DNA from: T3SED10-260 sp035363255
GTDB taxonomy: Bacteria; Caldisericota; Caldisericia; UBA6126
Direction: 5' to 3'
DNA: 64,000 bases
Assembly (NCBI GenBank): GCA_035363255.1
Contig: DAOSES010000011.1
Location: forward strand, 16,850 to 80,849
The position numbers were made by a program, and so were the translations under genes. The notes under the pieces are model-generated. The model made no database searches. It saw nothing but the letters and a program-made list of their open reading frames with translations, and was not told the origin of the DNA. Shown one piece after another: positions 8,101-15,907 of this stretch; the first letter of the stretch is position 1; each line of letters begins with the position of its first letter.

Positions 8101-9014
8101 TTTTCTTCTTTCATGAGATAGCCATTTATGAAGTCTTGAGCAGTGATGATGTTTTTCCCCTCGGGTTTTATTTGGTCAATTTTTAGAAAAGCATCTGCAG
8201 TTCGAACCAGAATTTTTTTGTTTTGGATGAGGATGGATCCTGGATTGAGTCTTTCCTGGCAAGGGACGGGTTTGGCATCCAGTATTTTGATACGTTTGCC
8301 TTTAAAAATAGTATATGCTCCAATTCTTGGACTTAATGCACGTATAAGGTTTTGAACTTCTCTTCTGCTTTTGTTCCAACAAATCTTCTCATCGTGTTCT
8401 GTAATTTTCCTGGCATAAAAGTAATTCCCTGGAGCTTGTGGAAAGCTTTGAGGTAATTGACCCTGCTCGAGAAGTTGAAGGAAGCTTTTTTGAAGCTCTA
8501 AACCAGTTTTTATAGCTTTATTTTCAAGAGTTTCATAATTGTCTTGCTCGTTGATCTCAAAGGCTTCCTTGAGATAGATTTCTCCTTGATCAAGCTTTGG
8601 AGACATCTCAAAAAGACTTACCCCCCCTTTTTGACATCCCTTAAAAAGTTGCCAATAAATGGGATCTGCGCCACGATATTCTGGCAATAGAGAAGGATGA
8701 ATGTTGATGCATCCAAATCTGGGAAGGTCAAGTAGTTCTGGGGGTAGGATCTTGCCATAAGAAGCAGTAACAACAAGATCAACTTCCAAATCCTTGATCC
8801 TCTGGATCCATTCTTTGTCTCGGATATTGGAGGGGGCATCCACTGGCAAGCCCATGTCTGAAGCGTAGGCTTTTACATAGTTGGAAACTATTTTTTTACC
8901 TCGGTCTTTGGGCTTGTCTTCGGTGGAAACTACCAATACGAGCTCACTTAATTGATTCAATTGCTGAAGAAACGGAAGCGAAAAAGTGCTGGAGCCAAAA
9001 AAGATTGTTTTCAT
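8082..9014 (-). CDS. fmt: Methionyl-tRNA formyltransferase
   Basis: Formylates initiator Met-tRNA using 10-formyl-THF. The 310-aa protein has an N-terminal Rossmann formyltransferase domain (FFGSSTFSLPFL at the start; catalytic CINIHPSLLPEYRGADPI near 104-121; KLDQGEIYLKE near 143-153) and a C-terminal OB-like tRNA-binding domain (from about 205, ITEHDEKICWNKS). The catalytic Asn, His and Asp of the family are present. It overlaps the def stop by 4 nt. priA-def-fmt is a classical Firmicutes order, though the rsmB and PASTA-kinase genes that usually follow are absent here. Confidence 0.96.
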   Translation of the reverse strand: MKTIFFGSSTFSLPFLQQLNQLSELVLVVSTEDKPKDRGKKIVSNYVKAYASDMGLPVDAPSNIRDKEWIQRIKDLEVDLVVTASYGKILPPELLDLPRFGCINIHPSLLPEYRGADPIYWQLFKGCQKGGVSLFEMSPKLDQGEIYLKEAFEINEQDNYETLENKAIKTGLELQKSFLQLLEQGQLPQSFPQAPGNYFYARKITEHDEKICWNKSRREVQNLIRALSPRIGAYTIFKGKRIKILDAKPVPCQERLNPGSILIQNKKILVRTADAFLKIDQIKPEGKNIITAQDFINGYLMKEENYLFTD

Positions 9015-9520
9015 TTTGAATACCTTCTTATCAGTGCTTCAGGGATAGCAACATCTTCGGCAAGCTCAAGTGCAGAAAGATCATCAAAATAATCAGTAAA
9101 CAAGACTCCATTCAGGTGATCAATTTCGTGTTGGATCACGCGAGAAAAAAAGCCGGAAGCTTCAAATTCGACGCTGATTTTTTTCAGAGGATCTATAGCC
9201 CTGACGAGGATATGCTTTGACCTTTTTACGTTTGCATATACTCCTGGAATGCTTAAACAGCCCTCGTTGTCAACTTGTTCGCCTTTGGTTTTGATGATTT
9301 CGGGATTAGCGAGACAAAGTAGGATGCCAGGCTCTTGTTCTACTGTTATCAACCTCAGAGAGACTCCTACCTGTGGAGCTGCAAGACCGACTCCACGAGG
9401 ATGAGAGTTTCTCATGGTATCGATCATTTTTTTGCACAAGAGTTTGAGTTCTGCATCAAAATGCTGAACTGATTTCGCTTTTTTTCGCAATACAGGATGA
9501 CCATACGTATATATTTTCAT
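9011..9520 (-). CDS. def: Peptide deformylase
   Basis: Metalloenzyme that removes the formyl group from nascent proteins. At 169 aa it carries all three family motifs: GVGLAAPQVGV near 43-53, EGCLSIPG near 93-100 with the metal Cys, and QHEIDHLNGVLF near 135-146 with the two metal His and catalytic Glu. It lies 6 nt after priA and overlaps fmt by 4 nt, so the three genes form one translationally coupled unit. Confidence 0.97.
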   Translation of the reverse strand: MKIYTYGHPVLRKKAKSVQHFDAELKLLCKKMIDTMRNSHPRGVGLAAPQVGVSLRLITVEQEPGILLCLANPEIIKTKGEQVDNEGCLSIPGVYANVKRSKHILVRAIDPLKKISVEFEASGFFSRVIQHEIDHLNGVLFTDYFDDLSALELAEDVAIPEALIRRYSK

Positions 9521-9526
9521 TTTTTT

Positions 9527-11542
9527 TTAATCCAATACCTTTATTTTAAATGATATTTTCTCATTTTTTTTATATTCATCAATAATACCACAAAGAAAGC
9601 TTGAAGATTCAATAATTTCCGAACTACTCATCAAAAAGGAATATGCTTTTTTTCCTCCAGCCTTTCCAGTGGGGATTTTTTTTATGCTTTTAATGCTCAG
9701 GTTTTTTTCTCCTTCCAACATCTTACTTAACACCTTGATATGATCATCAAGATATGCTTCATCATTGGATATAAGATTAAGCTCAAGCCAGTCTTTATAT
9801 GGTGGGTATCCAAGAAGTTTTCGAGTATTCAACATTTCTTGATAATATCGGGCAAGCTGCTTGTTTCTAACTGCTCGAAGCAACTGGGATTGCGGGGAAT
9901 AGGATGGAATGATAAATTCTTTAGCTTCTTTCTCAGTAAGCAGCTTTTCATAAATTCTGGATAATAGGTTTAGGGCTTTTTCTTCGGAAGAAAAACTTGG
10001 AAAATTGGTGATGCTATCCAAACCCAGCCATACACAAAGGGAGATCTGACTAAAGTCCAGGTGTTCCAGTGCGAGTATGGTTCCAACGAGAATATCGTAG
10101 TTTCCTGTATTTAATTCCAGCATATGTTTTTCGTCTATGTTGTCTTTATCCAATCGGAGAATACGTTTTCCATAAAATCTTGACAATAAAGTGCTTTCTA
10201 TTTTTTGGGTCCCTGGGGTTTGGAAGCGCAAAGACACTTCCTTGCATTCGGGGCACTTGGTAGGTATCGGAAAACTTTGCCGACAGTAGCGGCAATAAGC
10301 ATGGTCCTGGGAAGGTGCGATGGATTGAACGATTTGACATTTGGGACACTTAGCAACATATCCACAGTTTTTACACAAAAGGTAATTATAGAATCCCTTT
10401 CTATTGTGAAGCAGAAACACCTTTTTTCCATGGTTTAGGTATTGTTCCATTTTTCGAAGTATGGAAAAAGGGACTACCGAGTATCCATGTTCATGATTCT
10501 CTTTATTCATGGACAATATGGACAAGCTGGGATGAACCAGGGAAGTAGCATTATATCTTTTCTGTTTGATGTGCAACATTTGTTTGAGTTTTAATTGTTG
10601 AAAAGCAGTTAAGCCTGGTATAAAGCTAGCCAGAACCACTGCTTCTCCTGTTTCATTTGATCTGAAGAAAGCAGTTTTGTCGATAGGATAATTGAAAGGC
10701 ATATCCCATGAATAGGACATATGAAGGCAGTCTTCGATGAATATAAGGGGATATTTCTTTTCAAGATTGAGAAGGCCATGTTTACCTTTAATGAGAAGTC
10801 TTGATTTGCATGGCGAGGTTTCAAAAAAAGCTTTGGCTTGAATTTCTTTTTGTCGGCTGGGCACAATGAGTAAAGCATCTTGTAAGTTTTGTTCTAATAT
10901 TTCAGACTCCAACCATTTAAATCGTTGTTCGGAATTAAGCAAATTGAGCAAGCTTACACCTTTGAAAGAAGGAGTAGACGTGTTTGGCTTCAAGCTGGGG
11001 TAATTCACAAAATACTTTTTGGTAGTGTTTTTTGTTTCATTTAGTTTTTTCAGGAGTGAGTTATTTTTTTTCCAATGCATTTTTTTTTGTAATAAATCTT
11101 CAAAAAAACCTTGGGGGTGTTTGCTGATATATTTTATTAAGATGCTGGATTCTTTTTCTTTTTCAATTTCATTCAAAAAAGCTTCTGTCCATTCATAAAG
11201 CACTCGAATATTTTTCTTTGCTGGGAAAATTCCTGCCATTTTAAGCAAAAGCGATAAAGGATAAAAATAGGAGACTGAAATGAGCATTAGAAAGGACAAT
11301 GAAGCCTGAGTCAATGGAGTAGTTTGGGAGAGCAAAGAACTAATTTCCTTGATTTGCTCAGAGGAGTGGGTAGAAAGATCCACTACGACTCCCAGGCGCA
11401 TACTGTTGGATAAACCAAAAGGAACTTGTACCAGGGAACCAAAAGTTAATTCTTTATCCATGGAAGGGGGTATGCTGTAGGAAAAAAAGGTATTTTTGAA
11501 AAAGGGAAAATCTTCAACAATAACTTTTGCTATCTTCTGCAC
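9527..11542 (-). CDS. priA: PriA-like primosomal protein N', helicase motifs lost
   Basis: PriA restarts stalled replication forks. The 671-aa protein keeps an N-terminal fork-binding region (about 1-110), an intact eight-Cys zinc module (C390, C393, C399, C402, C417, C420, C430, C433) and the C-terminal domain with GYPPYKDW. The ATPase core is degenerate. Where a GxTGSGKT Walker A should be (about 190-230) I see no P-loop. The DEEH box is IEDC at 269-272. The GTQ-MIAKGHDFP region reads GTILALEHLDFSQ near 487-499, and the later AGRAGR motif is gone. The frame is uninterrupted, so this is a maintained protein rather than a pseudogene. Helicase-dead PriA proteins are known in Actinobacteria. 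Context (def, fmt) confirms orthology. A structural, non-motor role at forks is inferred. Confidence 0.85.
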   Translation of the reverse strand: MQKIAKVIVEDFPFFKNTFFSYSIPPSMDKELTFGSLVQVPFGLSNSMRLGVVVDLSTHSSEQIKEISSLLSQTTPLTQASLSFLMLISVSYFYPLSLLLKMAGIFPAKKNIRVLYEWTEAFLNEIEKEKESSILIKYISKHPQGFFEDLLQKKMHWKKNNSLLKKLNETKNTTKKYFVNYPSLKPNTSTPSFKGVSLLNLLNSEQRFKWLESEILEQNLQDALLIVPSRQKEIQAKAFFETSPCKSRLLIKGKHGLLNLEKKYPLIFIEDCLHMSYSWDMPFNYPIDKTAFFRSNETGEAVVLASFIPGLTAFQQLKLKQMLHIKQKRYNATSLVHPSLSILSMNKENHEHGYSVVPFSILRKMEQYLNHGKKVFLLHNRKGFYNYLLCKNCGYVAKCPKCQIVQSIAPSQDHAYCRYCRQSFPIPTKCPECKEVSLRFQTPGTQKIESTLLSRFYGKRILRLDKDNIDEKHMLELNTGNYDILVGTILALEHLDFSQISLCVWLGLDSITNFPSFSSEEKALNLLSRIYEKLLTEKEAKEFIIPSYSPQSQLLRAVRNKQLARYYQEMLNTRKLLGYPPYKDWLELNLISNDEAYLDDHIKVLSKMLEGEKNLSIKSIKKIPTGKAGGKKAYSFLMSSSEIIESSSFLCGIIDEYKKNEKISFKIKVLD

Positions 11543-11568
11543 AAAGAAACCTCATCCATAAAAGAAAT

Positions 11569-11610
11569 AAAAAAAGCGCCTGCTCTGCGTGTTTGCAAGA
11601 GCAGGCGCTT
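11569..11610 (-). terminator. Rho-independent terminator after the stalk-domain gene
   Basis: A perfect 13-bp inverted repeat (arms 11598-11610 and 11574-11586) with an 11-nt loop. On the minus strand it is followed by seven T (11575-11569). It lies 11 nt past the stop of the 11622-12767 gene and separates it from priA. Confidence 0.92.
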
Positions 11611-11621
11611 GGAATTACTGA

Positions 11622-12767
11622 TTAGGAAAGCTTTGGATAGGTAAGAGTGATGGTTTGAGTGGCTCCATCCCATCCTACTTCACAACCCAGATTGTCTGCA
11701 ACAAAACGAAGAGGCAACACGGTACGACCTGCTACGATTTTGGGTGAAAGCGTAGGAGCTTGAACGTCGATGGGTGTGGGAACGCCGTTGATATTAGCGA
11801 TGGGTTTGTCTATCCAGAGTTCGATGGTAACTTCGTTGCCCTTGATGGTTACTCGTCGATCACTTGCATCCCATGCAATTTGCGCGCCAATAGATTCGGT
11901 GACTATACGGATAGGTACCAGAGTTCTTCCTGATGCCTTGTCAACAAATGGAGCTGCTTCGATTTCTTTGCTTTGGTTGTTGACTAAAACCTTTTTGCTT
12001 CCGATGACTAGTTTAATGACAACGGGGTCTTTTCGTATGATTACAAATTCGATTAATGTTTCGTTGCCAGCGCGATCGATAGCAATTACTTTGAATTTGT
12101 TTTCACCAGATTTAAGGGTGACTTCGTGGGAAAAACTACCGTCTTCAGCTACTTCGATGGCTTTTCCATCGATGGTGAGGGTAGCTCCAATTTCGGTGCT
12201 ACCTTTGATAACGGCAGTATTGAAGAAGGTGGGATCAACTTTTTCGATGTTTAATTCTGGAGGGATAATGTCTTTTTCTTTGATTTCAAAAACTAAAGCT
12301 TGAAATTCTGCTTTGATTTCGATGCTTGCGGGATCAAGAAGCATAATATTGTTTAGATCAATTTTTGCTTCATTGGCTTGCTTGAGGGCTTTGAAATGAA
12401 AAGTAGCTATGATGCCGGAACCACTGATGCCCTGAACATCTCCAGTGCGGCTGATACCAAAATGTATGATGCCTTTACCTTCGCGTTCGTTGGCTGTCAT
12501 GAGCAAACGATTTTTGTCGGAAGATAAGAAGGGACCCTGCTCTACTTTGGAATACTTGATTAAATCGACAGGGAAGACTACATCAAAACCCGCTCCAACG
12601 AGATTATTAATGTTTTCGACAGAGACAGCTAATTGGAAATTTCCCTCTTCGTATACAGATCCTTCAACAATCTGAAGATTAAGTGAAGTCTCTTGAGCGA
12701 AAACTGATGGAACAATGACAGAAAAAAGAATTGCTACTGAAAGCCAAACAGACAATATTTTTCGCAT
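11622..12767 (-). CDS. Secreted cohesin-like / Ig-like / copper-amine-oxidase-N stalk protein
   Basis: Exported surface protein of 381 aa, with a signal peptide of about 24 residues ending VFA. Three modules follow. Residues about 27-150 look like a cohesin-type beta domain (NLVGAGFDVVFPVDLIKY, SGSGIIATFHFKAL). Residues about 165-240 form an Ig-like repeat with IDGKAIEVAEDGSFSHEV and AIDRAGNETL. Residues about 245-381 form a copper amine oxidase N-terminal-like stalk domain in two halves, GRTLVPIRIVTESIGAQI and GRTVLPLRFVADNLGCEV. This stalk domain is common in Firmicutes surface proteins and binds no copper by itself. The gene starts 24 nt after tRNA-Ala on the same strand behind an AGGGGGA site and ends at a strong terminator. 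Binding partner is unknown. Confidence 0.85.
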   Translation of the reverse strand: MRKILSVWLSVAILFSVIVPSVFAQETSLNLQIVEGSVYEEGNFQLAVSVENINNLVGAGFDVVFPVDLIKYSKVEQGPFLSSDKNRLLMTANEREGKGIIHFGISRTGDVQGISGSGIIATFHFKALKQANEAKIDLNNIMLLDPASIEIKAEFQALVFEIKEKDIIPPELNIEKVDPTFFNTAVIKGSTEIGATLTIDGKAIEVAEDGSFSHEVTLKSGENKFKVIAIDRAGNETLIEFVIIRKDPVVIKLVIGSKKVLVNNQSKEIEAAPFVDKASGRTLVPIRIVTESIGAQIAWDASDRRVTIKGNEVTIELWIDKPIANINGVPTPIDVQAPTLSPKIVAGRTVLPLRFVADNLGCEVGWDGATQTITLTYPKLS

Positions 12768-12790
12768 GAATCCCCCTAAAGCTTTAAAAA

Positions 12791-12863
12791 TGGAGATGAG
12801 CAGATTCGAACTGCTGACCTCCTCGGTGCAAGCGAGGCGTTCTCCCAGCTGAACTACATCCCC
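12791..12863 (-). tRNA. tRNA-Ala (anticodon TGC)
   Basis: The minus strand folds as a 73-nt tRNA: acceptor GGGGATG with CATCTCC, D arm GTTCAGCTGGGAGAAC, anticodon stem CCTCG/CGAGG around CTTGCAC, T loop GTTCGAATC. The discriminator is A and CCA is not encoded. It lies 5 nt after tRNA-Ile. Confidence 0.97.
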
Positions 12864-12868
12864 GAATC

Positions 12869-12942
12869 TGGGCCTCCCTGGATTCGAACCAGGGACCTCA
12901 TCCTTATCAGGGATGCGCTCTAACCAACTGAGCTAGAGGCCC
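12869..12942 (-). tRNA. tRNA-Ile (anticodon GAT)
   Basis: A 74-nt minus-strand cloverleaf: acceptor GGGCCTC with GAGGCCC, D arm GCTCAGTTGGTTAGAGC, anticodon stem CATCC/GGATG with loop CTGATAA, T arm CCCTGGTTCGAATCCAGGG. CCA is not encoded. The Ile-Ala pair resembles an rRNA spacer, but no rRNA is nearby. Confidence 0.97.
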
Positions 12943-13095
12943 TCACATAATACTCTGAAAATGATAAGAAAAACATTAATAATTGCAAGACCCAAAACAA
13001 AAAAGAAAAATAAACTAATTGGGGTAAAAGAGCTTTTATTTAAATAGCGAATATAATTATGTAGGACATAGAAATATTTAAAGAGGGTGTTTTTT

Positions 13096-13656
13096 TTGTT
13101 TAAAGTAAATAAATTTTCTGCACATGTATTGTTTGGCATAAAACCTTTTTATCTCCTTATTGTTTTATTTTTACTTTCACTTGGAGTATTGTTTTTACTC
13201 CATTTGCTCAAACCATCCAATGATTTGAGCAGTTTTACCAGCCAGGTGTATCAAGTAAAACTATCTTATCCTTCGGCTTGGAAGGCTGTTCCTATTGATG
13301 AAACAAAAGCAGAACCTCATTCCTTTGAAAACGCCAGCGGCTTTTTTTCACTTAGCGCAAAAGTTAATACTAATTCCTCTTCGTTGCTTGAGATATGCAA
13401 GAATGAAATAGAATCTCAGGTAAATGATTTTGGTAGCAAGCCCCAAATACAAAAGTTTTACTTGAATGCTCGTGAAGCTTATTATATCCTTCCCTCCGAT
13501 GACCAAAACGAAGAAGAAAAAGGAAAAGCATGTATGATTACCTTGTACCCACTTCCAGTGTGGATTGATTTTGATTTCCATGAAGTATTTATTCTTTCAG
13601 CAAGTAAGGATCATATTTTTCAAATCACAAAATCACTTGAGTTCTTGTACAAATGA
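13096..13656 (+). CDS. Membrane-anchored PsbP/DcrB-like small protein
   Basis: A 186-aa protein with one N-terminal membrane helix or uncleaved signal (about residues 16-37) and an outside domain whose opening VKLSYPSAWKAVPIDE is typical of PsbP/DcrB-like folds. It resembles the lipoprotein at 50797-51354 (HPNSWKAVRAD). Function is unknown. The start is uncertain: a GTG at 13087 is in frame, but the TTG at 13096 has the better spaced GAGGGTG site. A TATAAT at 13052-13057 may be the -10. It overlaps the next gene by 4 nt (ATGA). The upstream gap to the tRNAs holds only that -10. Confidence 0.7.
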   Translation: MFKVNKFSAHVLFGIKPFYLLIVLFLLSLGVLFLLHLLKPSNDLSSFTSQVYQVKLSYPSAWKAVPIDETKAEPHSFENASGFFSLSAKVNTNSSSLLEICKNEIESQVNDFGSKPQIQKFYLNAREAYYILPSDDQNEEEKGKACMITLYPLPVWIDFDFHEVFILSASKDHIFQITKSLEFLYK

Positions 13657-14840
13657 TAAAATCCAAGTATTTTGTTCTTGTGCTTGTTTTAATAGTTCTA
13701 CTCGGAAGTGTCTTATTCCTTGTGGTTCAAAATACAGTATTTCAGAAGCATAACAACATGAAACTCTCCATACCAAACCAGACTGTTCCTCTCATTGAAA
13801 TGCGAACTTCGGAGAGTGATCAGTCTTTTGTTCAACTACACTTATGCGTCTGGGATCCAGCTTCAGCTGTCTGGTTCCGCGACGATGTTCCGATCTGTGA
13901 AATTCAGGGAGGACCAGTGAAAGTCTTTTGGAATGGAACACGTCGAGTATTCCTGTCTCCCTCCAATCCCCGAGGAAGTTTCAGAATAATCAAACAGAAT
14001 CCACTTTTCCAGATCATCAGTCTTCCTTTGTCCGATTTATTTGTTCCCATCAAAGTTGCTGATACTTCTGACCTATCTTATTATTGTGTTCTGGAGCAAC
14101 ATCAACAAGGCAAAGATCTCAGGGTGTCTTTTTTTAATTCTAAAAACCCCCCACAACTTCTGAAGTCAGTTCCGATTGAGCCCATAGAGTCCTCTATTAT
14201 TCTCGAAGCAGTGGCTCATGAATTGAGTCACGAGCAGGCGAAGTTTTTTTTCTCTTTCAACAAACAGAAAGATTATGGATCAAGTCACGGCTTAATGAAG
14301 TGTAGCATTCCAACTCAGTCACCAAGTGAAGCTGTTTTAGAAACAGCCTATGAGTCCTTTTATGCGGAGTCTGGAATATATTACCAAAAAACTGCCTCTG
14401 ATCTCTATCGTATTGGAAGCAACAGAGAAATTGGCATCATGCAGAGTGAAATGCTCGGATTTCTTCCTTTTACCCTTCACAGATCTATTTTGCGCTCTTT
14501 TTATGACTATTTATTTAAACAAAATCATCCCCAGGGTATCAAAACTGAGCTTGGCATTGAGCTTAAGGAGTTTTCTACAAAAGATCTCAGAATAAGCCAA
14601 TATGACCAAATTATGTTGGTTTTGTGGAAGCCAGGCAATATCGTTTTGTCCTCTGCTTCTAAAGATATAAGGGAAGGTAGTGCCTTGCCCATAGCTCAAT
14701 TTTCAGCCATTATGAATAGTAGTGTTCTTGGTTATGTACAACGCACTGGCAAGCTTCTCCGTTTTTTTAGTGAAAACCGACTTCAACAGGAGCTTGTTTT
14801 TCCAGAGGACGGTTTTTTCTACGAATATATAAGTCCCTAA
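13653..14840 (+). CDS. Exported protein of unknown function, N-terminal membrane helix
   Basis: I do not recognise this 395-aa protein. A hydrophobic segment (about residues 5-26) anchors it or acts as a signal. The rest is beta-rich with many aromatic residues, so it could be a propeller or beta-sandwich domain. A HELSH string at 189-193 looks like a zincin motif, but no third ligand or flanking protease pattern follows, so I do not call it a protease. It is translationally coupled to the PsbP-like gene before it. The same arrangement, a small PsbP-like protein followed by a larger exported protein, recurs at 50797-52599. It is followed by the tdh promoter. Confidence 0.65.
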   Translation: MIKSKYFVLVLVLIVLLGSVLFLVVQNTVFQKHNNMKLSIPNQTVPLIEMRTSESDQSFVQLHLCVWDPASAVWFRDDVPICEIQGGPVKVFWNGTRRVFLSPSNPRGSFRIIKQNPLFQIISLPLSDLFVPIKVADTSDLSYYCVLEQHQQGKDLRVSFFNSKNPPQLLKSVPIEPIESSIILEAVAHELSHEQAKFFFSFNKQKDYGSSHGLMKCSIPTQSPSEAVLETAYESFYAESGIYYQKTASDLYRIGSNREIGIMQSEMLGFLPFTLHRSILRSFYDYLFKQNHPQGIKTELGIELKEFSTKDLRISQYDQIMLVLWKPGNIVLSSASKDIREGSALPIAQFSAIMNSSVLGYVQRTGKLLRFFSENRLQQELVFPEDGFFYEYISP

Positions 14841-14879
14841 TTTTCTTGGTCCAAAGGTAATTTCAATTTAGCGATTTTT

Positions 14880-14908
14880 TTGCTTTTATATTTATGCTAA
14901 ACTATCAT
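14880..14908 (+). promoter_or_regulatory. Promoter of the tdh-kbl operon
   Basis: -35 TTGCTT (14880-14885), a 17-nt spacer and -10 TATCAT (14903-14908), giving a leader of roughly 15-20 nt that carries the tdh ribosome site TAGGAGG. It is the only clear promoter before a run of co-directional genes that continues to 24.8 kb. Confidence 0.6.
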
Positions 14909-14931
14909 CAATTTGTGTATAGGAGGATTGC

Positions 14932-15885
14932 ATGAAAAAAGTTCTCATCACGGGAGCTCTTGGTCAAATTGGGACTGATTTGTCTGAAGCTTTAGTTAAA
15001 AAGCTTGGAACAGAAAGCGTTATTAGCTGCTATCACCACAAAAAACCTGAAATTATGGATGGATCCAGAGGCATATACGAACAGCTGGATGCAACCAAAG
15101 TGGGTGAAATTGATAAGCTCATCGAAAAACACCATATTGATACGATAGTGCATATGGCATCACTTCTCTCAGCAAACGCTGAGAAACAACCCATGTTTGC
15201 CTGGGAAGTTAACATGAATGGTCTCATCAACGTATTAGAAGCTGCCAGAAAATACCATTGCGCCGTTTTTAATCCAAGCTCGATCGCTGTTTTTGGTCCT
15301 ACCTCTCCTCAAGACAACACTCCTCAGGATACTATCCTTCGCCCGACTTCGATGTATGGTGTAACCAAAGTATCTGGCGAACTACTCTGTGACTACTATT
15401 TCAAAAAGTACCAAGTGGATGTGCGGGGTTTGCGCTATCCTGGTCTCATCTCCTACAAAACTGAGCCAGGTGGGGGCACCACAGATTACGCAGTAGCCAT
15501 ATACTTTGACGCTATTTTAAAAGGGAGCTATACCTGTTATCTTGGCGAAAACACTTCTATTGACATGATGTATATGCCCGATGCAATCAAAGCCACCATC
15601 GACCTAATGGAAGCTAATCCCGACAAACTCATACATCGCAATGCCTTCAATGTCTCTGCCATGGCCTTCACCCCAGCTCAAATTGCAAAATCCATACAAA
15701 AAGTCATGCCCGAATTTACTATGCATTATGATATCGACCCAGTTCGTCAGGGAATAGCAGATTCCTGGCCCAACAGCATTGACGATTCTGCTGCCAGAGC
15801 TGAATGGGGCTGGAAGCACGATTTTGATTTAGACGCCATGACTCACGATATGCTTGAAAATTTAAAAGTAATTCTTAAAAAATAA
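14932..15885 (+). CDS. tdh: L-threonine 3-dehydrogenase, epimerase-type (SDR)
   Basis: Oxidises L-threonine to 2-amino-3-ketobutyrate with NAD+. The 317-aa protein belongs to the extended short-chain dehydrogenase form, not the zinc alcohol-dehydrogenase form. Visible features are the NAD motif VLITGALGQIGTDL at 4-17, the catalytic YGVTKVSGE with Tyr and Lys near 139-147, the family-typical GLRYPGLISYKTEPGGGTTD near 164-183, and the C-terminal RQGIADSWPNSIDDSAAR. Kbl follows 22 nt downstream and takes the unstable product, so the pair converts threonine to glycine and acetyl-CoA. The ribosome site is TAGGAGG. Confidence 0.94.
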   Translation: MKKVLITGALGQIGTDLSEALVKKLGTESVISCYHHKKPEIMDGSRGIYEQLDATKVGEIDKLIEKHHIDTIVHMASLLSANAEKQPMFAWEVNMNGLINVLEAARKYHCAVFNPSSIAVFGPTSPQDNTPQDTILRPTSMYGVTKVSGELLCDYYFKKYQVDVRGLRYPGLISYKTEPGGGTTDYAVAIYFDAILKGSYTCYLGENTSIDMMYMPDAIKATIDLMEANPDKLIHRNAFNVSAMAFTPAQIAKSIQKVMPEFTMHYDIDPVRQGIADSWPNSIDDSAARAEWGWKHDFDLDAMTHDMLENLKVILKK

Positions 15886-15907
15886 TTAAAAGGACAGAGG
15901 AGAAAGA

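Noticed and set aside
12791..12942. Ile-Ala tRNA pair as the spacer of an rRNA operon
   Set aside because: No 16S or 23S sequence flanks it. Protein genes lie directly on both sides.
13653..14840. HELSH string as evidence for a zinc protease
   Set aside because: Residues 189-193 match HExxH, but there is no third ligand at the usual distance and the flanking sequence is unlike M48 or other zincins. Chance is likely.
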